Positions 22,838 to 33,672 of a stretch of 64,000 nt of DNA are shown piece after piece. The position numbers and the translations under genes were made by a program. The notes below the pieces were generated by a model. It had not been told where the DNA came from. It saw only the letters and a program-made list of their open reading frames with translations, and ran no database searches. The DNA is from Saturnia japonica (Eukaryota > Arthropoda > Insecta > Lepidoptera > Saturniidae). The first letter of the stretch is position 1; each line of letters starts with the position of its first letter. The stretch spans positions 4,176,501 to 4,240,500 of the forward strand of contig CM065321.1 in the NCBI GenBank assembly GCA_033032175.1, given 5' to 3'.

Positions 22838-23110
22838 GCTGGTACCCGCGACTTCGGCTGCGTATTATTGGATATCACTATCTGTGTGCCAAATTTCATC
22901 TAAATCCGTTCAGCTAAACTTTCCATTTATTAAATCTGTAGGATAACACTGGCTAAACTAACTTTTACCGGGATAAAAGTACCCTATATGTTATTCCAGG
23001 TCATAGACTATCTATGTGCCAAATTTCATTGAGATCTGTTCAGCCGTTTTTGTGTGATTGAGTAACAAACATCCAAACATACACACTTTCACATTTATTA
23101 TATTAATAGG
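22838..23110 (+). repeat. Dispersed repeat K (CTAGCTGGTACCCGCGACTT)
   Basis: Contains TGTGTGCCAAATTTCATCTA and ATCCGTTCAGCTAAAC, then a second TGTGCCAAATTTCATTGAGA, CAGCCGTTTTTGTGTGATTG and AACATCCAAACATACACACT. A widespread non-coding retroposon tail in Lepidoptera (family recalled, not checked). Second copy at 34344-34705. Confidence 0.65.
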
Positions 23111-23111
23111 A

Positions 23112-23535
23112 TCTCTCTGTCTTTTTATTCCGACTAATAACCGAAAGGGTTGGACCGATTTTCTCGGGACTTTCACTAGCAGATAGCTGCTAAGCTAAGA
23201 CAAGCTGCTGATAAGACATAATTAAGCTACTTTTATTTTAGAAGAAGAATGAGGATTTCAGGTAAATAATAGTAAATTCGAAAAAATTACGATTTTGGGG
23301 CGCTTAAATGGCTTACACTGAGTAAACCATAACAGATATTTAAATGAAATAAATGTAATACATAATTGTAGATATTTAAAAAATCAACTTAAAAGTCAGT
23401 CTGTCTTATAATGATCACCCACAATATGCATTTTTGTCTTCAAAAAAACCCTAAGCGGTGGAGCACGATTCACGCGTATACCCGATCGGCGCGGCGACAT
23501 TCTATAGTTCACGCGAACGCAGCCGCTAGCTTAAC
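23112..23535 (+). repeat. Dispersed repeat B
   Basis: CCGAAAGGGTTGGACCGATT to GCGAACGCAGCCGCTAGC; directly downstream of the repeat at 22838. Confidence 0.65.
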
Positions 23536-23974
23536 TAGATAAAGATTTAAAAAAATATCCGGAAGACAAATAAACAGAAGAAGTTTTAATTTCTGCACAC
23601 TTGTGTCTAATATATCAATGTTCATATCACTAGGCAATTTACTCGTAATCTTGCCAACTCAAATTAAGTAGGAGTTTTGTCTGTACGTAGCTTTATTAGC
23701 TGAGTATATAAAGAGTAATAAAGTGGTTACGTTAGATTTCCGCTAATGTTGGGAAAACATCGATTGAAATTCGAACAATTAATAGTTATCTGGAACAATA
23801 AAGGACAATCGATAGTTAGTTTCCAATACATAAGGGGGAGATAAATATTATTTAAAATTGTTTAAATTTTTACATTGACTTTCGGTACACATATGTAATT
23901 GACTGCGCTCTCCCACCAATGACAAACCGTTTTCACAAGCTAAGCGTAGCATACACACATTCGTAGGGCCTCTC

Positions 23975-24242
23975 GACTAGAGGTGCGCGATTATAAGCGA
24001 TTTACGTAGTCGAGATATTTACGTATACTGAGAGGTGGGCGATTATGGAATATGACTGAACTGAGATATGTATTTATTAAAAATGGCGTGGGAAGCTAAA
24101 CAAAAGGTCGTTTAATCGTAAACCAAGTTCCTTAAAAGAACATGTATACCATTTAACTAAAAGAAAACAAAACTCGTTCGGTCGTAATAATTACTAATTC
24201 TATCCAATTAGTTACTAATAATAGTAGTAGCCTAACATTAGT
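23975..24242 (-). repeat. ATTAGTAA-rich repeat J, target of the solo LTR
   Basis: CTGAGAGGTGGGCGATTATG and TGAGATATGTATTTATTAAA are the reverse of 14920-14995. The LTR at 24243-25125 landed at its TTAGT end. Confidence 0.6.
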
Positions 24243-25125
24243 TGTTGGCGACAGAACAGTTGTTTTTCGTGTCTTAGGTTAGGGTATTATGTGTTATTAC
24301 TATATTTACGTGTTATATACTATGTGTTACGATAAAATAGATTAATATTGACAATATTATAGAAAAATGTAAGCGAATACGCTACATTACAAGTTGCATG
24401 TTATACGTTAAGATGTATATAAACGATTATGTATTGTGTGTCACATATGTGAAAATATAACTAATATAGAATAGATTAACGCATAGAGTAAGCCAATAGA
24501 GTAAGTATATCGAATGTTATAGAGATTTTACGAGCGGAAAATAGTGATGTCGCCCGTAAATTACATTGTTTTTGGCTTATGTACGGAATGTATACGTAAT
24601 GTATATTATAAGTGAATTTGTAATGGATAGGTAATTTAAAGAGGAACATTTTGATATATGACATGTGTACATAAGATATATAATGAGAGAAATATAAAGA
24701 GTTTAACAGGGCAACCAAAGCGAAAAGTAAAGTTAAAACACGAAATAAACACGGAATAAAACGGGGCTCTCTTTACGGTCATTGCTCGAACCACTTAAGC
24801 TCGAAGAAGGGCCGTATTGGGCACGGTGCAATTCAACGAGTCTACAAGTACAAGCAACGAGTAACTACAGGAAGAAAGCTTTGGTCGTCCTGCGAACAAT
24901 CAACAAGATATCGACTTTCATTGAAGACCCGGCACCTCAAGCGGTCGTGCATTATTGCACCCCCGGGACCCCCTCACCACTAACATCACGCCGCCCACTG
25001 GCATCCGTACGGTATCTACGAGACGGGCATCCGGCGCAACAAAACGCCCGTCCAAACCGGGGAAACGTCACACACACCCCCCCCCCCCCTCCCTCACGCA
25101 GAGGGGAAGTGACGCGTACCCAACA
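24243..25125 (+). mobile_element. Solo LTR, 883 bp, with 5-bp target duplication TTAGT
   Basis: Begins TGTTGGCGACAGAAC and ends CGTACCCAACA (TG...CA, with TGTTGG/CCAACA mirrored ends), flanked by TTAGT at 24238-24242 and 25126-25130. It has a TATAAAGAG box near 24693 and AATAAA-type signals near 24745-24765, so orientation is plus. The last 350 bp are strikingly GC-rich compared with its surroundings and include a run of about 13 C. The open frames in that part are by-products of composition. It inserted into an older ATTAGTAA-rich repeat. Confidence 0.85.
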
Positions 25126-25814
25126 TTAGTAATTAATAATATTTTTTTTTATTATTGTTATTAAAATCACAATACTGTAGACTCGTTGTCCACACCTTTT
25201 TTTAAACGTGGGTGCTATTACTAGAGAACATTAAAAATTGCCGTTAAAAACAGATACATTTACATATGCAGCTGCATACTAAAAACTAAGTGAGCATTTT
25301 ATAACTAAATATATATTTATGTATATTATAATTATTATTATTTGAAATATTACAATTATACAACTAATAGCTATTACATTGTTACACAGAGGGTGAGTTA
25401 TTAGAGATTATTACAGTCTTTATGACATTCACGTCGCCAATTAATAATATTAATAACTATTAATATTCATACTAACGGTTATAATCGAGATATCTCGAAA
25501 TGTCTTCATAATCAAATGATTTCATTAGTATATCTCATAATAGCCCACCGTTACTCTCGATAGATAAATCAGAAGGTGTCCAGTGAGTTCAGTCGCGGAC
25601 ACGGCTCGACAGTGCTCCGAATTGTCGACAGTTTACCTACTATTCGCTCCTACACATAATAAATATATCGAATTATTTTTTCGAAAACAAGGAAGATTTC
25701 CGCGAATAAGCTTACCGAGGTACGCATGTTTAGGAATACGCGATGACAATTTTTTCCACATTCGACTTTTAATTTGACTACAAGTGGTATATATTTCGTA
25801 CAAAAACAATCGAC

Positions 25815-26160
25815 AGACTTCTTCTTCTTCCTAATATGGGAACCGGTCTTCTTTAATGAAGACTATTACAGCCATTATCGAGTGAATTATAGTGTTATGT
25901 GTTATGACGATTTAGTATCCTAACAAGATGGTAGCTCCAATGTTAGAACTTTCTAGGAAGATTTTGTGGGATCTCAGAATGAATGCTTTCAGCTTATATT
26001 TATAATCCATTTCCTTTATGCACAATAACCAAACTATATCACGCAAATCGCCACCAATATTACATAATATAGGGTCAAAAACCTAAGTTACTGAATTAAA
26101 AATAAAAACCACAACATGTCACTTCAAGATCCCGCCAAAAACTCCAATCGACAGTCAATC
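25815..26160 (-). repeat. Dispersed repeat A, near full length
   Basis: GGTCTTCTTTAATGAAGACT, TATCCTAACAAGATGGTAGC, AACCAAACTATATCACGCAA and ACAACATGTCACTTCAAGAT all recur in 30640-30968 in reverse. Non-coding. Confidence 0.7.
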
Positions 26161-26423
26161 GATTAATGGATTGTATTTTTTTAACTATCGACTGCCATCA
26201 ATTGTCCAAAGAACCGATATTTTATCAATACTAGTTTCCGCGGCGCCGATTTGATGATTTGAGCGCTATGACTTCTGTACAATAGAATAGGTAATCATTA
26301 ATATAACAATAGATGATAGATAGGTAGGTATAATAATATAATATTTTTTGTTTATTACCAACAAACCTACATATTTCATCACATCATTTTCTTTGAATAC
26401 ATCTTTACAACTTTATTGTTCTT

Positions 26424-26715
26424 ACATCATCATCATCATCATCATTTCAGCCGCAGGACGTCCACTGCTGAACATAGGCCTCCCCCATAGATCTCCAGAG
26501 CGACCGATCTTGAGCGGCCTGCACCCAACGGCTCCCAGCGACCTTTATTATGTCGTCTTTCCATCTAGTGGGGGGCCGTCCTAATCAACCGTGGTGGTTC
26601 CGGCTTAGAATTGACCCCTCCATCTCTACCCGTGGATGTCGTAAGAGGCGACTAAGGGGGAAAAAAAGCTTGGGGATGGGCAGCAGCATCCCCCACTTAA
26701 ACAACAAAAAGCAAT
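26424..26715 (-). mobile_element. RTE-like LINE 3' tails, two joined fragments
   Basis: A CATCATCATCATC microsatellite leads into TTTCAGCCGCAGGACGTCCA, CTGAACATAGGCCTCCCCC and CATCTAGTGGGGGGCCGTCC, a tail I associate with RTE-type LINEs of moths. It is followed at 26610 by a second common tail (CCGTGGATGTCGTAAGAGGC). The ORFs across it are accidental. Confidence 0.6.
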
Positions 26716-26779
26716 ATCTGCGCTCACCATCGTCACTCATCGTGACCTTCATTAGCACTCTGACTCCTGATTGATCGTT

Positions 26780-28500
26780 ACGAGTAAGGGTTTTTGTTTT
26801 TTTATAAATATAAGATTTTTTGTTATGATAGTTTCTCTATGATTACGTCGAAACCAACATTTTATTTTACAAATTAAAAACTTTTATTTTCCTATTAATA
26901 CTTATTATTCAAAAATATTCCTATTAATACTTAACATAATTTAGCATATCGATCGTACCTATCCCGTAATCGATATGCACCTCTACAATTCTTACGCACA
27001 TCACTACACATTTCCATAAGACCTGTAAGTGCGAGCGAGACAGACCGATAAATATGATTTATGATCCAACGACTCGGTTTAAAATGCGTCGACTATCCAT
27101 TTCCATTTCTTTATTTTCTCGATGACAGCTCCTATGAAAGCTTGAACGAACGTCTTTTTTACATTATGTATGCATTATTTTATAAAAATATGACGTTTAC
27201 ACACGTACAAGGTTATACCAGAGTCGGAGAAACTGATAGGGATGGAGCTATATCGATAAACGTAACACGATAACAGACCCAATATTTTTTTACAAAATGT
27301 AAGAAACTAAACTACTGCTGGATACTTTTGTACAAATTTATTTACTAATATTATATTTCATTACAAGATGTCACACGTATTAATTCTTGATTATTAATGG
27401 CAACTTCTTTAAAATTTTCGAAGCTGTTGTAAAATAAATAGGTATAGGTAGGTACTCGACAATGAAACGAAATAATTATAACGACAGGTAATCTTTATTT
27501 ATTTATTTTAATCAAAATCTGATTTAATCGTCACTATCACGATATATGCGATCGATATCATTACTTATTTGGTCACAACACTACAACTATCAAATTAGAA
27601 CTGTCATCGAGAAAATAAAGAAATGGAAATAGTTCTAATAGTATCTTTGCAATGCGCATTGTCTAATTTTTTTACACTTCCATTTAATTTTTCTTTTGGG
27701 TAGTATGAAAAATTCTGAAACACTAATTTTAATATCTTATTTTTTATAGGTTGAAAATAGCAGATATTCTTCTGAGAATATTAAGATTATTATTACAATA
27801 AGTTGATATTTTACCAAAAAATCGGCTAAAGAGGCGGCGAAGTAATTACAAAACCTCCTTCAAATTTAAAATATGTCGAAGATCAATACTAATAACAGTT
27901 TTGATTTGACAATCTAAAATACTACGGTGTTTTTTAATGTTCAGGTATCAAGGCATAGAAAACGCGTCTACGCAAGTAATGACGTCAGGAAGGTCAAACA
28001 AAGAGCATAGGATTTCTTTGAAAAATATCTTCAATCATTCAATATTTTTAATCTACTTATTATAAATTGAACGTAGAATGCAATTCCTCGAAACGGTTTT
28101 TGATTTAGCCCTGGTTAAAAATAAACAATCCCAATTGTCTCAATTGTATTATCTTTTACAAGCTGTGCCCGACGGTTTCACCCATGTTAATTTTATACGA
28201 CAAATATCGCCAACGCACCCGTGTTGGCAATGTTTTATACTTTGTCTAAAACTATCGATATTTTTATAAAGAATTTCAAAAAATTTCGAAAATTTTTAAA
28301 TTATGGTTACTCGCTGATACTGTAGCTTTATATTGGTGAGAGAATTTTAAAACCAGTAGTTTTTGAGTTAATCCATTACAAACAAAAAATCTAATCTTTC
28401 CTCTTTATAATATTGGATATTATGTATAATAAAAAAAAATATTGCGTAATATTCATTTTTCTGTTTTAATTCAACAAAGGTGGTATATAAGCATACGTAA
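26780..28500. other. AT-rich sequence, no gene seen
   Basis: Only short accidental ORFs, without domains, splice-site pairs or repeats that I could match inside the window. Confidence 0.35.
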
Positions 28501-28517
28501 TGTAATATTATAAATAA

Positions 28518-28680
28518 TATGATAGCCAGACTCACGAGGAATAGTATAACATTAGGCTACAACTCTGAGCTAGCCTAATGTTAAATTTTACTCTATTTAA
28601 AGCATATTATTTGGACACAAGTTTAAGAAATAATGAATAATTAAAATAATTTGTACTTGTGGAAAAAACCATTAATATGA
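28518..28680 (+). repeat. Fragment of the Helitron-like element seen at 11752
   Basis: GATAGCCAGACTCACGAGGA and ACATTAGGCTACA followed by TAAAATAATTTGTACTTG match 11858-12298. Confidence 0.4.
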
Positions 28681-28864
28681 TACACTACATAGGTGAGTTG
28701 GTGGCGGTGTTTGTCGGTTCTTCTGATAAGGTTCTTGCACTTAAAAAGCACTTGCCAGTGTAAATTTTTTTAAGCCTTATAATTTTCCAATAGACAAAGT
28801 GGGTGTTTCAGTGTCAATGTTTTTAGGTCATCGTAAAATTTTCCGATATACAAAGTGGGATCTT

Positions 28865-29096
28865 CTGATAAGATGGTGGCTCTCTTATCAGAACTATATA
28901 GGAAGATTTTTGTGACATCCCAAAATGCATGTTTTCCGCTTTTTATTTATAATCCACTTCACTTAAGCACAACAACCAAACTATATCACGCAAAATGCCA
29001 CCAATATGACATAATATAGAGTCTGAAAGCGTAAATTAATGAATTAAAAATAAAAACTACAACATGTCACTTTAAAATGCCGCCAAAAACAACCGT
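28865..29096 (-). repeat. Dispersed repeat A, partial
   Basis: AACCAAACTATATCACGCAA, then CATAATATAGAG and ACAACATGTCACTTTAAAAT, as in 25815-26160. Confidence 0.65.
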
Positions 29097-30129
29097 CTGA
29101 TATGGATTAGACATAAAGAAATATTTTTATTACGCGCCAATATATACATATCTTTTTTCTTAATTGTTACGGCTACATACTGGTAACACTTTTTTAAGGT
29201 TAACTTCTTACTGTTTCTAATCTTCAAACATTGCTATAACAAGATGTGGTTTCCTTGTTAACTCTGCAGTAGTCGCACGGCTTACATAATATATTATATT
29301 CCACTCATGCAAAATTGCTATTGCGTCAATTATAGGCGCATAACGCCTCCGCACCGCCGCCGCACCGTATACTTTAAGCTCATTATTTTAAGGACGTGTT
29401 CAGCGCAGCACAACCACCAGCATCTCGTGGTTATGTGATAGGAAGTTCGCAAAGTTCTTGGACTACATTTAAGTAGACGACGCGACCAATAACATAAGTA
29501 TATTTTACACACACTCATTCTTTCTTTTGTGGTTTTTTCTAGTTGATTGCAGGTAGTGAATTTAATTTATTGTTATTTATTTATTTTGAAATATATCAAT
29601 GTTAGAAACTTTGCGATTTTTTCAGTAGGTATATCTATGTACAATCTAAAAATTGTTGAGATTGAGGTGTAGCTAAATGAAGTTGTTGACTATAACGAAG
29701 TTAACGAAGACCAGTCAAGTCAAGTTCCAACGAATCCAAGCACAACGAAGAAGCTCCAATTCCACAGATAAAAACGTACCTATATAAACAAACGAAAAAT
29801 GGTGTAAACCTGATAGATAAGATGTGATTATTATATGAAATGTCCAGAAATTCAAGGAGATAAGTACTTATGTTAAATTAAATTTACGAATTATATTGAA
29901 ACTTTGGCGACTGAACGCAGCAAATAGTTTATACTCCAGGGACTATGTATTTTAAATGTGATAGACTTGTTGAAAAATTGTCTTTGTAAATATTAAGTCT
30001 GTAACTAAATTCATATAAGTCAACTAATAACTAAGTCATATAATTAATCAACGAAGAGTTGCAAGAATACGTAGCAATGTAATTATGTCGAGCTGCATTA
30101 AATTTATAATTGACATCACATCAACGCCC

Positions 30130-30298
30130 AAGAATTAAACTACTACATCGCAAATCAAGATCTCGACAAAAACTTTTGTATACCTACACTTCAGAAAGCC
30201 ATAGTTAAACAAATTCCAAATGAGGATATAAAAAAATATATTCGAAAGTCGAAAGATAATCCCGTAATTGTAGACAGGTATAAACTTGCTTTTTAATG
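30130..30298 (+). CDS. Unidentified ORF or exon, plus strand
   Basis: About 56 open codons containing LNYYIANQDLDKNFCIPTLQ and KKYIRKSKDNPVIVDR, then either a stop (LAF and TAA) or a GACAG|GTATAA donor. It reads like protein but has no ATG near its start and no family I recognise. Another short open stretch on the same strand lies upstream (29685-29775). Confidence 0.25.
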
Positions 30299-30394
30299 TT
30301 TTATTTCACAAAACAATTAAACATACTTACATAAAGTAATCAGTTACAAATTAAAAGGTTGCAATTCAACATAAATGTCATACAATACGATTTT

Positions 30395-30610
30395 ATCACA
30401 AAGGAAAACCAACTTGAATTATTTTGAAAATTTCTCTAGTGTATCTTCGAAATCTAAGGTCCAATGCCAATGAAATTAAAATGAGACCATCCTTGCGGTA
30501 TCTCCTTTCCAACGAAAAAATAATCATCCAATTTTAGTTCATAAACTTACGCGTTCAAGCAAAAAGTACATTCCAATTGAGAACATCCTCCTTGTTTTGA
30601 AGTCGGTAAA
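30395..30610 (-). repeat. Dispersed repeat F
   Basis: GGAAAACCAACTTGAATT to CCTCCTTGTTTTGAAGTCGG, the reverse orientation. Confidence 0.65.
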
Positions 30611-30639
30611 TAAACAGCCAACTTCTGTCTATAATTATG

Positions 30640-30968
30640 ACTTGGGGATTTTTGGCGGGATCTTGAAGCGACATGTGGTGGTTTTTATTTTTAATTCATT
30701 AACTTAGGTTTTTGACCCTTTATTATGTAATATTGGTGGCGTTTTGCGTGATATAGTTTGGTTTTTGTGCTTAATTGAAGTGTATTAATACATAGAGAGT
30801 GTTCATTCTGAGGTCCCACAAAATCTTCCTAGAAAGGTTCTAACAAGGGAGCCACCATCTTGTTAGGATACTGAATCGTCATAATACATGACACTATAAT
30901 TCACTCGATACTGGCAGTAATGGTCTTCATTACATAGGACCGGTTGCCAAGTTAGAAAGAAGAAAGAA
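30640..30968 (+). repeat. Dispersed repeat A, near full length
   Basis: GGCGGGATCTTGAAGCGACA to GGTCTTCATTACATAGGACC, the direct-orientation copy. Confidence 0.7.
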
Positions 30969-31301
30969 AAGAATTATCACTTAAAACTCCTAAAACAAAT
31001 ATCAACTTAATTAAACTTAAAATTCCGTAATAACATACCTACGTTATTTTTTTGCAAAGATCAATATCAAAATTCAAAATCAATTAAAATGATCAGATAT
31101 GGTTACATTTTAAGTCTTGTGAGAAAAATTAACTTGAACATAATCAAACCATTTCAAACTTCCCATAAATAAACCAACTACGTTTGCCTATAACATTAAA
31201 AAATTAATACATTAAACTTTAAAAAAAACTTAAATCAGGCTTAAGTTCTCGTAACAAGCAGGTTACTCTACACAGATCAGTATTCAGTTAATAAATTAAA
31301 A

Positions 31302-31453
31302 TGGCCAGTTATAGTTTAAAATGTTTAGCCACTTTACGTAAGTCTTATTTGTATTGCGAAAATAAAAGAGACTTAGTTAATGATCTCAACACCAACTTTG
31401 AACCCAGTTACAAACATTTGAATTGGGGAATGTTATGTAATAAATTTAAATGA
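31302..31453 (+). CDS. Small ORF of 50 codons with promoter-like upstream sequence
   Basis: Starts AAAATGGCC and reads MASYSLKCLATLRKSYLYC, then a charged segment and NTNFEPSYKHLNWG, ending NKFK and TGA. Just upstream is GATCAGTATTCAGTT, two insect initiator-like TCAGT motifs, and AATAAA signals follow near 31500. It could be a small real gene, with a leader that might target mitochondria, or a truncated retrocopy. No family recognised. Confidence 0.3.
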
Positions 31454-31825
31454 AGAAGAGACGGAAATAATGAATAAATATTTACACAATCTTTTTTTTA
31501 AAATAAACATTTAAGAATAAACTTTAATACATACTTGTATGTTTGCATTACTTTTATTTCCTATTTAAAATTTAAAAATGGGGAAGAAAATTGCAGAACA
31601 CATCATTTCGGGGAAAAGAAAAAATGAATGTGGGGAAAATTCAGAATCTTGATCTAGTAGCCATCAAATCAACAAGCGGACCAGTGCTGCCAACCTAGCA
31701 GGCTTATTGCCAGATCTGGCGCTTTTTAAAATCTCCAGCGCGTTTTAGCACCTTGCGCTTATAGGGCCTTCAGCACGTCTTTGAAATGGTTTGTATTATA
31801 ATATCACTAATCTTTCATATTTTGA

Positions 31826-32685
31826 AGTGAAACTTCTTTATCGACGTATGGGAGAAATTTTTGTAGCAATCGTCACGTTTTTCGGTTACGCGCCATGTTG
31901 CTTTTTATCAAACTTTAGTATAGTGACGTAAAGAATATAATGTAATATATTATAATAATAACAACAATATATTAGTTTTGAAGTTTGGTTTGAAATAAGA
32001 ATAACAATATATTAATTTGAAAGTGATAAAATAAAAAGACTTATTCAAATTTAAGTGAATTTACAAGAAAAGTGAGAGTGATTATATGTTTCGTTTTATA
32101 AATTCAACACGTATGACCATGATTTTAATATTTATTTGAGGTTAACCTCACTTTTTGATTGTAAGTATCAGTGAATGTATATAAATCTGTTAAAATTAGC
32201 AAGTATTAATAAATATGACTGTAAATCTAGTGATCATTATTAATTCTAAAAACAATAAAAAATATAAATTAAATAATAATTTAAAAATAAAACAAAACAC
32301 GATTAGAAAATAAAAATATGTATACGTACATCTTTTTTAATTATTCGTTTTTAATGATTTATTTATTCATTTTTAATTTTATAAAATCGTTGCATTTCTA
32401 CAAGATTAACTGTCATCATATAATTGTATTATTTTGAAAAGATAATTCCAATTATTTATTCATAACTTGTAAATATAATACAATAAATAAATAGCAATGA
32501 TATTATAATAAGAACAATGATAAAATAAATTACTCATTAATTGTATGCATGTCTATAACAATAAAATAGCTTTAATTTAATAGGGAAAAATTTGTTTTTC
32601 TTAAGGCTTAAGCCTTATCTACCCCATTTTCGTGAAGTTGCAAATAGTAGAAAAATGATATGTCGTAAAGAAGTTTCACTTCTTA
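31826..32685. mobile_element. Nested element with GAAGTGAAACTTC palindromic ends
   Basis: The left end GAAGTGAAACTTCTTTATCG and the right end, reverse complement GAAGTGAAACTTCTTTACG, are inverted repeats. The interior is very AT-rich and non-coding. The same end motif recurs at about 21410, 50135 and 56722, so this is a repeated family, MITE-like. Confidence 0.5.
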
Positions 32686-32825
32686 CCTGTGTACTCTGGT
32701 ACACACGCACATTTTTTATTTGTCTCTGGCGTATCAATTGATATTATTATCTATGATATTCTATGAGTTGAGACCAATTTTCAAACGATGCATTGAGAAA
32801 GTTTTCAACCACAGATTAATATAAA

Positions 32826-33246
32826 TTGAAGTTGAAAATTGACAAAGACCAGCTATCAACCTCAGCCGAAGCAAATATTTTATCCTACGTCAATGAAGTT
32901 CAAGAAAAAGATTGTATATTAGTTTTAATAATTTGTCCAATCAAAGCACATGCTTATTTTAGCAAAATCCCTAAGTTAAAATCCTGTCTCGCATTATTGG
33001 AAAATACCTTTAAGGCCTCATTCTTTAAAAAATATTGCCGGACAAAGCTATTTTGGTGGCATGAGTGATATTGACAGGAGGGAGCTCGTTATGTGGGCAT
33101 CTGTTGGTCAGCACACAGTCATCATTGTCACTTCAGTGCATGACACCGTTAGTTCAAATTTCCAACTCGCATTTTGTGACTATATGTTTCAATTGGAAGC
33201 TATTAAATCGCTTTTTCTAGCAGTCACCCACATAAAGCAGCTATAA
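32826..33246 (+). pseudogene. Unidentified frameshifted ORF inside the hAT-like element
   Basis: Two overlapping plus-strand frames abut at 33061-33068. The first contains SAEANILSYVNEVQEKDCIL and CPIKAHAYFSKIPKLKSCL; the second contains GGMSDIDRRELVMWASVG and QHTVIIVTSVHDTV, ending IKQL and TAA. They read as one protein broken by a frameshift, about 140 residues. I do not recognise the family. It does not look like a hAT transposase, so captured host sequence is possible. Confidence 0.4.
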
Positions 33247-33617
33247 TTGACATAAATGCAAAATTAAGTAGATAACTAATATTCCAAGCAAAAAAAAAAT
33301 GCGCGTTCTAGCGCTTTTTTAAGGCGCTGGCTGCGCGTTTTATATAGACCAGTTGGCAGCACTGAAGCGGGATAGTGCAGCGCAGCGGTATGCTGACATA
33401 GTTTACTTGGTTTTATTACCTCTAGTAAAAGAAAATGTAATAATATGACTTTTTTAATGCAATTATAAATAGTTTATTTTTCGTTCCTAATAAAGTAATG
33501 GGATACTTCATTAGTATTTTGCATAGAAATGCTTAAAATTTCGTATTATTTTGTGACAGGTGTTCCAGTGATAAACGCGCCACTTTTTAATTAATTACTT
33601 CGTTATTTGTATAAATC

Positions 33618-33672
33618 ATGGAAGAAAGAGTTGAAAATAACGATATCAAGGCTTCTGCAGACCCAGATACAG
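33618..33672 (+). CDS. TP53BP1: 53BP1 homologue exon 1 (start codon)
   Basis: ATG in the context AATCATGG, then EERVENNDIKASADPDT, ending ACAG|GTATTT at phase 1. The upstream 250 nt are AT-rich with no clear TATA box; the sequence abuts the end of a hAT-like element at 33364. Confidence 0.8.

Larger units (their letters stand above)
31682..33364. mobile_element. hAT-like DNA transposon with long inverted ends
   Basis: The left end CAGTGCTGCCAAC and the right end GTTGGCAGCACTG are exact inverted repeats, and further matching of GCGC-rich sequence continues inwards (GCGCTTTTTAAAA versus GCGCCTTAAAAAAGCGC). The flanks AAGCGGAC and AAGCGGGA are the same length, 8 bp, and match at 6 of 8 positions, as expected for an old hAT target duplication. 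It contains a nested palindromic-end element (31826-32685) and an unidentified frameshifted ORF (32826-33246). No hAT transposase block (BED finger or dimerisation domain) was recognised, so it is non-autonomous. Confidence 0.65.

Noticed and set aside
24782..25129. 115-codon ORF in GC-rich DNA
   Set aside because: Lies in the 3' part of a solo LTR; proline, arginine and threonine composition follows base composition, and a second frame is equally open.
26550..26774. 74-codon ORF
   Set aside because: Formed by two common LINE-tail fragments; not a gene.
29330..29518. Cys/Arg-rich minus-strand ORF, possible transposase piece
   Set aside because: No motif could be matched and neighbouring frames are equally open; too weak to annotate.
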